Source: Agrococcus beijingensis
GTDB lineage: Bacteria; Actinomycetota; Actinomycetes; Actinomycetales; Microbacteriaceae
Reading direction: 5' to 3'
Assembly: GCF_030758955.1 (NCBI RefSeq)
Contig: NZ_CP132360.1
Location: 2,039,812-2,103,811, forward strand
DNA length: 64,000 nucleotides
Shown here: piece after piece, positions 26,650-35,166 of the stretch
How positions within the stretch are numbered: position 1 is the stretch's first letter
How the letters are laid out: every line of letters starts with the position of its first letter
The notes under the pieces: model-generated
Seen by the model: only the letters and a program-made list of their open reading frames with translations
What the model was told of the DNA's origin: nothing
The model's database searches: none
Program-made: the position numbers and the translations under genes

Positions 26650-27500
26650 CAGCCGAACTTGCCGGAGATGTAGTCAGAGGTCCGCTCGTCCACCGGACGC
26701 TCGAAGATCTGCGAGGTGCGGCCGAACTCGACGAGCGCGCCGAAGCGATGGCCGTGCTCGTCGACCTGCGCGGTCAGGAACGCCGTCCGGTCCGCCACTC
26801 GGGCCGCCTGCTGCATGTTGTGCGTGACGATCACGATGGTGTAGTCGTCGCGCAGCGATTGCATGAGGTCCTCGATGCGGGATGTGGCAATGGGGTCCAG
26901 TGCGGAGCAGGGCTCGTCCATGAGGATCACGTCGGGCTTGACCGCGATCGTCCTCGCGATGCACAACCGCTGCTGCTGCCCTCCGGACAGGCCGAGCGCG
27001 GAGTCCTTCAGCTTGTCCTTGACCTCGTCCCACAGCGCAGCGCGCGTGAGCGCCTCCTCCACGAGGTCATCCATCGAGCCCACGCGCATGCCGGTGACGC
27101 GCGGTCCGTAAGCGACATTGTCGAAGATCGACTTCGGGAAGGGGTTCGGCTTCTGGAACACCATCCCGATCCTGCGGCGCACCTCGATGGGATCGACGTC
27201 CCGGGCATACAGGTCCTGCTGGTGGAAGAGCACCTTCCCGTCCACACGGGCGCCTTCGATCAAGTCGTTCATCCGGTTCAGCGAGCGCAGCAGCGTCGAC
27301 TTCCCGCAACCGGACGGGCCGATCAGGGCCGTGATCTCGTTGAGGCCGAAGTCGAGGTCGATGCCGCGGACTGCACGGAAGTCGCCGTAGCTGACGTCGA
27401 CGCCCTCGCAGCTGAGGACCGGCTGCGGCGGGAAGTCGTCGATCTCATGTCGGCGGCGGGCCTGGACGTGCACGGTGGGCTTGTGTGATTCGGTGGACAT
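26649..27500 (-). CDS. pstB: Phosphate ABC transporter ATP-binding protein
   Basis: This 283-residue ATPase energises high-affinity phosphate import. The Walker A motif GPSGCGKS, the PstB-specific [21 protein letters not shown], the signature [16 protein letters not shown] and the Walker [11 protein letters not shown] are all present. An extra N-terminal stretch of about 25 residues precedes the domain. It lies three bases after pstA and overlaps the downstream regulator start. Its place in an arsenic island suggests phosphate uptake selective against arsenate. Confidence 0.95.
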   Translation of the reverse strand: MSTESHKPTVHVQARRRHEIDDFPPQPVLSCEGVDVSYGDFRAVRGIDLDFGLNEITALIGPSGCGKSTLLRSLNRMNDLIEGARVDGKVLFHQQDLYARDVDPIEVRRRIGMVFQKPNPFPKSIFDNVAYGPRVTGMRVGSMDDLVEEALTRAALWDEVKDKLKDSALGLSGGQQQRLCIARTIAVKPDVILMDEPCSALDPIATSRIEDLMQSLRDDYTIVIVTHNMQQAARVADRTAFLTAQVDEHGHRFGALVEFGRTSQIFERPVDERTSDYISGKFG

Positions 27501-27503
27501 GGG

Positions 27504-28403
27504 TCACCAACGCTTCTGGAATCGGTTGCGGATGAGGATTGCGACGGCGTTCATCGCGAGCAGCACGCCGAGCAGCAGCACGCTGGTCGCGGCTGCGAGC
27601 TCGTGGAAGCCCGCCTGGGGCCGTCCCGTCCACCCGAAGATCTGGATCGGCAGGGTCGTGTAGCCCGAGAGCAGCCCGTTCGGGTCGAAGCTGACGAACA
27701 CCAGCGCTCCGAGCACGAGTAGCGGCGCTGCCTCTCCGAGCGCTCGGGAGAGCGCCAGGATCGTGCCGGTCGCGATGCCGGGGACTGCGGAGGGCAGCGT
27801 CTGCCGCCACGTCGTCTGGAGCGGGGTCGCTCCGAGTGCGAGCGAACCATGGCGGATCTCCATCGGCACGGATCGCAGCGCCTCGCGGGTCGCGATGATG
27901 ACGACCGGAAGGATGAGCAGCGAGAGCGCGAGCGCTCCCCCGATGACGATGCTCTTGTCGCGCACACCCAGCAGCGAGAGGAACGCAAGGGCGAGAAGGC
28001 CGTAGACAATGGATGGAACCGCAGCGAGGTTCTGCACGTTGAGCTCGATGAGGCGGTTGAACCAATTTCGGTGGTCGGCGAACTCCTCAAGGTGCACGGC
28101 GGCCGCGACGCCGAGCGGGACCGTCATGACCGCCGTCGTGATGATCACCCATATGGAACCGAGGATGGCGGGGCGCGCACCGGCCTCGTCGGGCGACGAC
28201 GCCGGGTACTCGGTGAACAGTCGCGTCGTGAACTGCGGCATGCCCTCGAGGACGATCGTGATGATGAGCGTGACGAGCACGCTGAACGCTACGACGAGTG
28301 AGAGCCAGAGCAGTATCAGGAAGAGCACCGGTCCCGGGCGGCGTTCGCCGCCGCGCCCCGTGAGCGGTCGGGTGCCGCGGATCGCGGACTGCAAGCTCGT
28401 CAT
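27504..28403 (-). CDS. pstA: Phosphate ABC transporter permease PstA
   Basis: This 299-residue permease has about six membrane segments and the EAA-type coupling loop ALRSVPMEIRHGSLALGATPLQTTW (about 180-205), where PstB docks. A cytoplasmic N-terminal tail of about 30 residues precedes TM1. The start overlaps the pstC stop by one base, so the two permease subunits are translationally coupled and would form the heterodimeric channel. Confidence 0.94.
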   Translation of the reverse strand: MTSLQSAIRGTRPLTGRGGERRPGPVLFLILLWLSLVVAFSVLVTLIITIVLEGMPQFTTRLFTEYPASSPDEAGARPAILGSIWVIITTAVMTVPLGVAAAVHLEEFADHRNWFNRLIELNVQNLAAVPSIVYGLLALAFLSLLGVRDKSIVIGGALALSLLILPVVIIATREALRSVPMEIRHGSLALGATPLQTTWRQTLPSAVPGIATGTILALSRALGEAAPLLVLGALVFVSFDPNGLLSGYTTLPIQIFGWTGRPQAGFHELAAATSVLLLGVLLAMNAVAILIRNRFQKRW

Positions 28404-29359
28404 CAGTAGGCCTCTCGGAAGCGTCGCACGAGGGCGATGCTGATCGCGTTGATCACCAAGGTGATGCAGAAGAGCAGTAGGCCGACGGCGAAGAGGGTGT
28501 CGTACTCGAGCGAGCCGACGCGGGAGTCGCCGAGCGCGGCGTTCGCGATGAAGCCCGTCATCGTCTGCCCTTGCTGCAGCGGGTCAGAGACCATCACCGC
28601 CTGGTTGCCGGCGGCGATGGCGACGATCATCGTCTCACCGACGGCGCGGGACACCCCGAGCACGACCGCGGCGATGATGCCCGAGAGGGCGGCCGGGAAG
28701 ACGACGCGGACTGTGGTCTGCATGCGGTTCGCACCCAGCGCTGCAGAGCCCTGTCGGAGCGCCTGCGGCACGGCGGACATCGCGTCCTCCGAGATCGACG
28801 CGATGGTCGGGATGATCATGATGCCCATCACGAGGCCTGCGGCGAGGACGCTGAACGCGCCCGTCGGCAGCTGCAGCCATTCGCGCAGCACGGTGGCCTG
28901 TACGAACTGGAGCGCGAAGAAGCCATACACGACCGTCGGCACACCCGCGAGGATCTCGAGGAGCGGCTTGAGCACCTTGCGGAGCCTGGCGCTCGCGTAC
29001 TCCGACAGCAGGATTGCGGCGCCCAGGCCGAGCGGTACCGCGACCACGAGCGAGATCACCGTGGTCCAGAGAGTGGCGGTCACGAGCGGCAGGACGCCGA
29101 ATGACGAGTCCGCGAAGCGGGGCGCCCAGCGGTCGCCGAACAGGAAGTCCGTCAGGGGCACCTCGGCGAAGAAGCCGAGTGACGGCACGAGGAGGGCGAC
29201 GACGATGCCGAGGGTCGTGACGACGGTGATGCCGGCTGCGACCCGCAGCGCCAGCCTGACCAGCGCTTCACCCGGTCGGCGACGGCCGCGCAGGGAGGGC
29301 GAGGCCGGGAGGCCCGGGTCCAGACCCGGGCCTCCCTTCCGTGCAGTGATGCTCGTCAT
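28403..29359 (-). CDS. pstC: Phosphate ABC transporter permease PstC
   Basis: This 318-residue permease has about six membrane segments and the coupling loop AVPQALRQGSAALGANRMQTTV. The first 35 residues are a low-complexity basic tail encoded partly by a perfect 14-bp inverted repeat, which raises doubt over the true start. The ATG at 29359 lies 14 bp after the pstS stop, and translation could instead begin downstream near the first membrane segment (VRLALRVAAG). It pairs with pstA, whose start overlaps its stop. Confidence 0.93.
   Translation of the reverse strand: MTSITARKGGPGLDPGLPASPSLRGRRRPGEALVRLALRVAAGITVVTTLGIVVALLVPSLGFFAEVPLTDFLFGDRWAPRFADSSFGVLPLVTATLWTTVISLVVAVPLGLGAAILLSEYASARLRKVLKPLLEILAGVPTVVYGFFALQFVQATVLREWLQLPTGAFSVLAAGLVMGIMIIPTIASISEDAMSAVPQALRQGSAALGANRMQTTVRVVFPAALSGIIAAVVLGVSRAVGETMIVAIAAGNQAVMVSDPLQQGQTMTGFIANAALGDSRVGSLEYDTLFAVGLLLFCITLVINAISIALVRRFREAY
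29307..29336 (-). terminator. Strong hairpin between pstS and pstC (attenuator-like)
   Basis: GGGAGGCCCGGGTC (29307-29320) and its exact complement GACCCGGGCCTCCC (29323-29336) form a perfect 14-bp inverted repeat, 38 bp beyond the pstS stop and inside the annotated start of pstC. No T-run follows on the minus strand. It may stabilise pstS mRNA or stop part of the transcription, giving more binding protein than permease. Confidence 0.6.
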
Positions 29360-29373
29360 GTGCGTCGCTCGCC

Positions 29374-30339
29374 TCAGCTGAGCGTGGCCAGCTCGTCCTG
29401 GGCGACCTGGACCTGCTCCTCGGTCAGCGGCACGAAGAGCGAAGCCTCGGCGATCTCGGCGTGGCTGTCGAGCGAGAAGTCGACGAAGGCGGCGACCTGC
29501 GGCTTCTCGGCGTACGAGGCGTTGTTCACGTAAATGAAGAGCTCGCGGCCCAGCGGCGTGTAGGTGCCGTCCTGCACCGTCTCGGTCGAGGGCATGACGC
29601 CATCGACTGCGACCGCGCGGATCGCGCCCTCGTTCTCCTCGACGTAGCTGAGGCCGAAGAAGCCAATCGCGCCGACGTCGCCGGAGACTCCCTGGACCGT
29701 GATGTTGTCGTCCTCGGAGGGGCTGTAGTCGGTGCGGATCGCGCCCTCCTCGCCGTTGACGGCGTCCGTGAAGTAGTCGAACGTGCCCGAGTCGGTACCG
29801 GCCCCGAAGAGGGTGAGCGGCTGGTCGGGGAACGACGGGTCGACCTGGTTCCAGTTCATGATCTCGCCCTCGGACTCCGGCGACCAGATCGTCTGTAGCT
29901 GCTCGACGGTCAGGTCCTGTGCCCAGTCGTTCTCGGGGTTGACGACGACCGAAAGGCCGTCGTTCGCGACCACGATCTCGGTGAACTCGATGCCGGCCGC
30001 AGCACAAGCCTCTGCCTCTTCGTCCTTGATGGCGCGCGATGCGTTCGAAATGTCAGTCTCTCCCGCACAGAACGCCTGGAAACCGCCACCGGTGCCGCTC
30101 GTGGCGACGGTGACGTTGACGTCGGGCTCCACGTCGCGGAACAGGTCCGCGGCAGCCTCGCTGAGCGGAGCGACGGTGGACGAGCCGTCGGCGACGACGG
30201 GGCCCGAGAGCACGCTGTCTCCGGCGGCCGACCCCGACGGGGACTGCGGAGCTGCCTGACCACCGCATGCGGTGAGCATCAGCGCTGCGGCGCCGATGGC
30301 GGCAGTCAGCACTGCCGACTTGGTGAAGGACTTGGTCAC
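29374..30339 (-). CDS. pstS: Phosphate-binding lipoprotein PstS
   Basis: This 321-residue substrate-binding protein has a lipoprotein signal peptide ending in the lipobox LTAC, with Cys25 lipidated. Phosphate-contacting loops typical of PstS are visible: GSSTVAPLSEAAA, SGTGGGFQAFCAGETDISNASR and GAGTDSGTFDYFTD. The GTG at 30339 is preceded by AGAGGAA. It is the first gene of the pst operon and lies behind two ATAGA-N6-TCTAT palindromes shared with the arsenic operons. A high-affinity system discriminating phosphate from arsenate would help arsenic tolerance; that role is inferred. Confidence 0.95.
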   Translation of the reverse strand: MTKSFTKSAVLTAAIGAAALMLTACGGQAAPQSPSGSAAGDSVLSGPVVADGSSTVAPLSEAAADLFRDVEPDVNVTVATSGTGGGFQAFCAGETDISNASRAIKDEEAEACAAAGIEFTEIVVANDGLSVVVNPENDWAQDLTVEQLQTIWSPESEGEIMNWNQVDPSFPDQPLTLFGAGTDSGTFDYFTDAVNGEEGAIRTDYSPSEDDNITVQGVSGDVGAIGFFGLSYVEENEGAIRAVAVDGVMPSTETVQDGTYTPLGRELFIYVNNASYAEKPQVAAFVDFSLDSHAEIAEASLFVPLTEEQVQVAQDELATLS

Positions 30340-30398
30340 GATGTTCCTCTCGTGTGCGGGCCATGCCGCGGAATCGAAGCCGCGATGACCGCGACAGA

Positions 30399-30420
30399 CA
30401 CATAGAAGACCTTCTATGTG
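30399..30420. promoter_or_regulatory. Perfect operator palindrome CACATAGAA-N4-TTCTATGTG upstream of pstS
   Basis: A 9-bp inverted repeat with a four-base centre contains ATAGA-N6-TCTAT (30402-30417). It matches the spacing of the site over the trxB/acr3 promoter at 21.5 kb and of a neighbouring site at 30446. It lies 60 bp upstream of the pstS start codon. Probably bound by an ArsR-family protein of this island. Confidence 0.65.
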
Positions 30421-30445
30421 AACGACGAGTGAACGGGGGCTTGCC

Positions 30446-30461
30446 ATAGATGGTCATCTAT
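30446..30461. promoter_or_regulatory. Operator palindrome ATAGATG-GT-CATCTAT between pstS and arsC
   Basis: A perfect 7-bp inverted repeat with a two-base centre again fits ATAGA-N6-TCTAT. It lies in the 300-bp divergent region between pstS and arsC, where it could control either direction. The rest of that region (30462-30570) shows no gene. Confidence 0.62.
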
Positions 30462-30573
30462 CAATCGCTTGTTGGCAACCCGGTCGTCGCAGACGAGACA
30501 ATCAAGGCAAGCGGCCCGCCGAGAACCGCTCATGGGCAGGTCGTTCACCTGCGCTTCACCTGACTGCGGTACA

Positions 30574-30590
30574 TATAGATGAGCGTCGAG
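30574..30590 (+). promoter_or_regulatory. Likely arsC promoter -10 with operator half-site
   Basis: TATAGA at 30574-30579 resembles a -10 box. It contains the half-site ATAGA (30575-30579), with a poor second half (TCGAG) at the expected distance. Transcription would start near 30586, giving a leader of about 54 bases before the TTG of arsC. Confidence 0.4.
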
Positions 30591-30639
30591 CAGACGCTTC
30601 GCCGCGCTGAGGGTCAGCGCTCGACCGAAGGGACCCACG

Positions 30640-31050
30640 TTGTCCGAGAACCCCACCGTCCTGTTCGTCTGCGTGCACAACGCCGGCCGCTCCCAGATGG
30701 CTGCCGGATTCGCGGCGGCGCTCTCGAACGGCGCCGTCGAGGTGCTCTCCGCCGGCAGCGCGCCGAAGGAGCAGATCAACCCCGTCGCCATCGAGGCGAT
30801 GGCTGAGGTCGGCATCGATATCGCCGGCAACACCCCTAAGGTGCTCACCGTCGACGCCGTCCGCGAATCCGACGCCGTGATCACCATGGGCTGTGGTGAC
30901 GCCTGCCCTATCTTCCCCGGCAAGCGCTACGAGGACTGGGAGCTCGAGGACCCGGCCGGCAAGGACATCGAGACCGTTCGCCGCGTCCGGGACGACATCA
31001 GGGGCCGCGTCGAGCGCCTGCTCGCCGAACTCGTGCCCAGCGCGAGCTGA
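30640..31050 (+). CDS. arsC: Arsenate reductase (low-molecular-weight phosphatase type)
   Basis: This 136-residue single-domain ArsC has the catalytic loop CVHNAGR (Cys11-Arg17) and the downstream redox motif GCGDACP (Cys85, Cys89). It reduces arsenate to arsenite using cellular thiols (thioredoxin or mycothiol systems in relatives). The start is a TTG at 30640 with GAAGGGA a few bases upstream; no ATG or GTG gives a full N-terminus. It leads a five-gene operon, with the next gene two bases after its stop. Confidence 0.92.
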   Translation: MSENPTVLFVCVHNAGRSQMAAGFAAALSNGAVEVLSAGSAPKEQINPVAIEAMAEVGIDIAGNTPKVLTVDAVRESDAVITMGCGDACPIFPGKRYEDWELEDPAGKDIETVRRVRDDIRGRVERLLAELVPSAS

Positions 31051-31052
31051 GG

Positions 31053-31718
31053 ATGGACCAGCTCGACGTCGGCACACGCCGCGGCCTGCCCGGGATCACC
31101 TATCCCGAGCGCTTCCTGCACGCACTCACCGACGAGCTGAGCACGGACTTCCATGGCATCTTCGCGAGCGAGACGATCGAGCGCTATGTCCTCGAGTCGT
31201 ACACCGCGCTCCTGCGCACGTCGGCAGTGAAGGCGCACCTCGTCACGCGGGTCACCCGGTTCGCGAAGGACCGGCTGCACGCCCTCGCTGAGGCGAAGGG
31301 CGCAATCCCGCAGGACCGCCCCAGCGTGCTGTTCGTGTGCGTGCAGAACGCAGGTCGCTCCCAGATGGCCGCCGCCATCGCCGCCGAGCGCTCGAGCGGA
31401 CGCCTGGTCGTGCGCTCCGCGGGTTCGATGCCCGCGACCTCGCTGAACCCTGCCGTCGTCTCGGCCATGGCCGAGATCGGGCTCGACTTGACCGGAGAAT
31501 TCCCGAAACCGCTGACCGACGACGTCGTGCGCGCCGCGGACGTCGTGGTGACGATGGGGTGCGGCGACGCGTGCCCCATCTACCCCGGCAAGCACTACGA
31601 GGACTGGCAGCTCGACGATCCCGAGCACGCGACGCCGGAGGACGTGCGACGCGTCCGCGACGAGATCACGGTCCACGTCGACCGCATGCTGGATCAGCTC
31701 GGCATCGCATCCGTCTGA
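31053..31718 (+). CDS. Three-helix-bundle arsenate reductase ArsC
   Basis: This 221-residue protein joins an N-terminal three-helix dimerisation bundle (about 15-80, FASETIERYVLESYTALL) to an ArsC domain. The P-loop CVQNAGR starts at Cys96, and GCGDACP follows. It corresponds to the fusion proteins at 23.6 and 25.0 kb without their ArsR part. It starts two bases after arsC, so the operon encodes two consecutive arsenate reductases. Confidence 0.9.
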   Translation: MDQLDVGTRRGLPGITYPERFLHALTDELSTDFHGIFASETIERYVLESYTALLRTSAVKAHLVTRVTRFAKDRLHALAEAKGAIPQDRPSVLFVCVQNAGRSQMAAAIAAERSSGRLVVRSAGSMPATSLNPAVVSAMAEIGLDLTGEFPKPLTDDVVRAADVVVTMGCGDACPIYPGKHYEDWQLDDPEHATPEDVRRVRDEITVHVDRMLDQLGIASV

Positions 31719-31766
31719 GACCCACGCTGTGAGTCGCATCGCCCGACCGCCCGCATCGGCACGCCC

Positions 31767-32843
31767 ATGACGGCGCCGCGGTCGATCGCCGTCATCGGCG
31801 GCGGTCAGTCTGCCCTCGCGGTCGGCTACTTCCTGGCGCGGCTGCGTCGCGATGCCGCCCAAGGGCGACGAGAGTCGGCCCCGGAGTTCGAGCTCCTCGA
31901 GAGCCGCCCCGAAGGAGGCGGCTCGTGGGCCGACATGTGGCCGAGCCTGCGCCTCTTCTCGCCCGCCGACTTCTCGTCGCTGCCGGGCATGCGCATGCCC
32001 CAGTCGCGCGAGGAAACCGCTTCAGCTCCCGAGGTGGTCGACTACCTCCGCGCGTATGCGCAGCGATACGAGCTGCCCGTCTCGCACGGCGAGGAGGTCT
32101 CCCAGATCCGACGGGGCGGCGACCACAGGTTCGAGATCGACGCCACCAGCGGCACGCGCCGCGCCGACGTGGTCGTCATGGCTACGGGCACCTGGGGCCG
32201 GCCGTTCGTGCCCTCCGTGCCAGGGATCGACGACTTCGGTGGCCGCCAGCTCCACACGCGCGACTACGCCGGGCCGGCCGAGTTCGAGGGTCTTCGCGTG
32301 TGCGTCGTCGGCGGAGGCAACAGCGGCGCGCAGATCGCGGCGGACCTCGAACCGTCCGCCGACGTGACCTGGGTCACCAGACGCATCCCGCGGTTCCTGC
32401 CGGACGAGGTCGGTGGACGCGAGCTGTTCGCCGCAGCGACGCAACAGGTGGAGGGACACAGCCGAGGCGTGGCGGATCTCGGCGACATCGTGGCGCTGCC
32501 GCCCGTGCGTGCCGCTCGAGGCCGCGGGCTGCGGGCGCGCTGGAATCTCGACAGGCTCATCCCCACGGGCGTGCGCTGGACGGACGGCTCCGAGACCCTC
32601 GTGGACGTCGTCATCTGGTGCACGGGCTTCCGGCCGGACCTCGCGCCGGCGCTGTCGCTCGAGCTCGACCGCGCCGGAGGCGCGCCCCAGGTGCGCAGCG
32701 ACCTCATGACCGCGTCGGCCTCTGTCCCGGGTCTCTACTTCGTCGGCTACGGCGACTGGTGCGGCCCGGCATCCGCCACGCTGGTCGGCGTCGGGCGGAT
32801 GGCACGCGCCACCGTCGCCGACATCGACTCGCATCATCGATAG
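31767..32843 (+). CDS. Second ArsO-like flavin monooxygenase/oxidoreductase
   Basis: This 358-residue flavoprotein has the FAD motif IGGGQSALAVGYFL at the N-terminus, the substrate-side GGGSWADMWPSLRLFSPADFSSLPG, the NADPH motif VGGGNSGAQIAADL and WCTGFRPDL. It resembles CzcO/ArsO-type single-component monooxygenases and is only distantly similar to the ArsO-like protein at 20.2 kb. It lacks the Cys-rich tail of that protein. It lies in an operon of arsenate reductases, so an arsenical or thiol substrate is plausible but unproven. Confidence 0.82.
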   Translation: MTAPRSIAVIGGGQSALAVGYFLARLRRDAAQGRRESAPEFELLESRPEGGGSWADMWPSLRLFSPADFSSLPGMRMPQSREETASAPEVVDYLRAYAQRYELPVSHGEEVSQIRRGGDHRFEIDATSGTRRADVVVMATGTWGRPFVPSVPGIDDFGGRQLHTRDYAGPAEFEGLRVCVVGGGNSGAQIAADLEPSADVTWVTRRIPRFLPDEVGGRELFAAATQQVEGHSRGVADLGDIVALPPVRAARGRGLRARWNLDRLIPTGVRWTDGSETLVDVVIWCTGFRPDLAPALSLELDRAGGAPQVRSDLMTASASVPGLYFVGYGDWCGPASATLVGVGRMARATVADIDSHHR

Positions 32844-32854
32844 AAGGGCACACC

Positions 32855-34237
32855 ATGCACGTCGTCGCCATCGGAGGCAGTGACGCGGGCATCTCCGCGG
32901 CCTTGCGCGCACGCGAGCTCGACCCGTCCGTCGACGTCACCGTCGTCGTCGCCGACTCGTACCCGAACTTCTCCATCTGCGGGATCCCGTACTACATCTC
33001 CGGCGAGGTGCAGCCGTGGCAGTCACTTGCGCACCGCACGCTCGCAGACCTCGAGGCGACCGGGATGGACCTACGGCTGAACTCGCTCGCTACAGAGATC
33101 GACGTCACTAGACGACTCCTCGCCGTCCGCGACGAGCGAGGCCGCCGCTCCGAGGTGCGCTACGACGAGCTGATCGTCGGGACGGGCGCGCTTCCGGCGC
33201 ACGCGGGCATCATTGGGCTCGACGCGCTCACGCCTGAGGACGGCGTGCACGTGATGCACTCCATGGGCGACACGTTCGCGCTCGAGCGATTCCTCGACGA
33301 GCGCGAACCCACGCGCGCGATCATCGTCGGCGCCGGGTATGTCGGCCTCGAGATGGCGGAGGCATTCACCATGCGCGGCCTGTCCGTCACGCAGATCCAG
33401 CGCGGCCCTCAAGTGCTCTCGACCCTGGACTCCGAGCTCGGCTCGATCGTGCGCACCGAGGTCGAGCGGCACGGCGTCGAGGTGCTCACCGACTCGACCG
33501 TCGTCGGCGTCGAGAAAACCGACGGCGGCGTGGTCGTCCGCGGCACTCGCCGCGGCGAGCCCTTCTCGCGCGCTGCTGACCTCGTGCTCGTGGTCGTCGG
33601 CGTCCGCCCCAACACCGAGCTGCTCGAACGCGCTGGCGCACGACTCGGCGCGGGGCGCGCCGTGGTCGTCGACCGCGCGATGCGCACCGGCCTGCCGAAC
33701 GTGTGGGCCGCCGGCGACGGGGTCATCACCCATCATCGCCTGCTCGGCGAGACCTACCTGCCGCTCGGCACGACCAGCCACAAGCAGGGCAGAACCGCCG
33801 GCGAGAACGCAGTCGGTGGCGACGCCCGATTTGCCGGGAGCGTCGGCACGCAGGTCGTGAAGGTCTTCGACGTGGTCGCCGCCCGGACGGGTCTCCGCGA
33901 CCATGAGGCCCGCGTCGTCGGCCTCACGCCCCGCACGGCCGCGGCGGTCGCCGATGACCACAAGCGCTACTACCCGGGTGCCCAGCCCATCAGCATCCGC
34001 ATCACCGGCGACGAGCTCGACGGCCGCCTACTCGGAGCACAACTGGTGGGCAGGCTCGGCACGGAGACAGCGAAGCGCGTGGACACCTATGCCACCGCGT
34101 TGTTCGCAGGCCTGACCGTCGAGCAGATCGGCGAGCTCGACCTGTCCTACACACCACCGCTCGGATCACCCTGGGACGCCGTCCAGGTCGCGAGCCAGCA
34201 GTGGAGCCGCATCCGAACGAAGGAGCCGAACTCGTGA
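32855..34237 (+). CDS. FAD-dependent disulfide reductase (CoA-disulfide reductase/Nox-like)
   Basis: This 460-residue protein has an N-terminal FAD motif (IGGSDAGISAALRARE) and the single redox cysteine at Cys42 in FSICGIPYY. That cysteine is characteristic of CoA-disulfide reductases and related NADH oxidases rather than CXXXXC enzymes. The NADH motif GAGYVGLEMAEAF and a C-terminal dimerisation domain (about 340-450) follow. AGAAGGG precedes the ATG at 32855. It may keep a low-molecular-weight thiol or the partner ArsC reduced. Its stop overlaps the next arsC by four bases. Confidence 0.85.
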   Translation: MHVVAIGGSDAGISAALRARELDPSVDVTVVVADSYPNFSICGIPYYISGEVQPWQSLAHRTLADLEATGMDLRLNSLATEIDVTRRLLAVRDERGRRSEVRYDELIVGTGALPAHAGIIGLDALTPEDGVHVMHSMGDTFALERFLDEREPTRAIIVGAGYVGLEMAEAFTMRGLSVTQIQRGPQVLSTLDSELGSIVRTEVERHGVEVLTDSTVVGVEKTDGGVVVRGTRRGEPFSRAADLVLVVVGVRPNTELLERAGARLGAGRAVVVDRAMRTGLPNVWAAGDGVITHHRLLGETYLPLGTTSHKQGRTAGENAVGGDARFAGSVGTQVVKVFDVVAARTGLRDHEARVVGLTPRTAAAVADDHKRYYPGAQPISIRITGDELDGRLLGAQLVGRLGTETAKRVDTYATALFAGLTVEQIGELDLSYTPPLGSPWDAVQVASQQWSRIRTKEPNS

Positions 34238-34620
34238 CGACACCCACCGTCCTCTTCCTCTGCACGCACAACGCCGGACGATCGCAGCTCGGCGCAGCGC
34301 TGCTCGAGCTCCTCGCTGGCGAGCGCTACACAGCCGCCTCGGCCGGGTTCGCGCCCGCCGACACGGTAAACCCAGCGGTCGCAGCTGCCGTCGCCGAGCT
34401 CGGACTCGACATCACGGATCGCGTGCCGCGCAAGGTGACGGCTGAGGACGTCGAGCGCGCCGACGTCGTCGTCGCGATGAAACCGGGACTCAACATCCCC
34501 GGCACGCCCAAGCGACTCATCGAGTGGAGCTTCCCTGACCCGGATGCTTGGGATGTCGAACACGTTCGATCCCTTCGAGAGGCGGTCGCGGCAGCGGTCA
34601 CCGAGGAGTTCGCCGACTGA
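34234..34620 (+). CDS. Arsenate reductase/low-molecular-weight phosphatase-like protein
   Basis: This 128-residue protein is the fifth ArsC-type domain of the island. The P-loop CTHNAGR (Cys10-Arg16) is intact, but the second redox motif GCGDxCP is replaced by AMKPGLNIPG, so it lacks those cysteines. It may use a different thiol partner or act as a phosphatase. The GTG start overlaps the preceding reductase stop by four bases, and AAGGAG lies upstream. A hairpin terminator follows. Confidence 0.87.
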   Translation: MTTPTVLFLCTHNAGRSQLGAALLELLAGERYTAASAGFAPADTVNPAVAAAVAELGLDITDRVPRKVTAEDVERADVVVAMKPGLNIPGTPKRLIEWSFPDPDAWDVEHVRSLREAVAAAVTEEFAD

Positions 34621-34647
34621 CCAAATACCGCCGAGGAGGGACACCGA

Positions 34648-34666
34648 CGAAGGGGAGACCCCTTCG
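34648..34666 (+). terminator. Hairpin terminator at the right end of the arsenic island
   Basis: CGAAGGGG, a three-base loop and CCCCTTCG form a perfect 8-bp stem 27 bp after the stop of the last arsC-like gene. No T-run follows. It closes the rightward ars operon. Confidence 0.7.
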
Positions 34667-35166
34667 CCGCGGGTCAGGCTAGTGACCGGCGCCGAGGTTG
34701 CCGGTCAGGCGTGTCGGCATGTGGATGCTCAAGTCGTTGAGCCGGTGCGCCTCGACCCGCTTGTCGTCGAGGTCGTATCGGGAAGTGCGCGCTGACCGGG
34801 TCCCGTCACTCCGGCCGACCGGGGCGATGCGCACGATGCGGCCGCTGAGTTGGCGGAGGCGAGCGAGATGCAGCCGCACGTCACAGGTGCGGTCCGCCCC
34901 GACGCAAACTGCACTCCTCGGGGCGTGCTGTTCAGCAGCCACTCCGTCCGCAGCCTCAGACGAGTCCCTGCACACAGGTGCAACCACGAGTCAGTGCCGA
35001 CATGCGGGTACGCGAAAAAACCCCCCAGACCCGTACAGGCCGCGAGCACCAGAACGCGAAGCGGCCGGAGCGCGTACCGCTTCCTACCCTCCCTCCCCCT
35101 ACTCAGCAGACCGCGCACTGAGGCCGGCCGCCGCATGGACGGAAGCCGAGCGTCACCCGCTGGCCC
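34667..35166. other. Non-coding or degraded stretch between ars island and mobile element
   Basis: About 500 bp without a supportable gene. Several frames are open by chance. A minus-strand stretch near 34680-34790 (DLDDKRVEAHRLNDLSIHMP) looks weakly protein-like and could be a gene remnant, but it has no start or family I recognise. A homopolymer-rich patch (AAAAAA then CCCCCC) lies near 35018. Confidence 0.4.
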
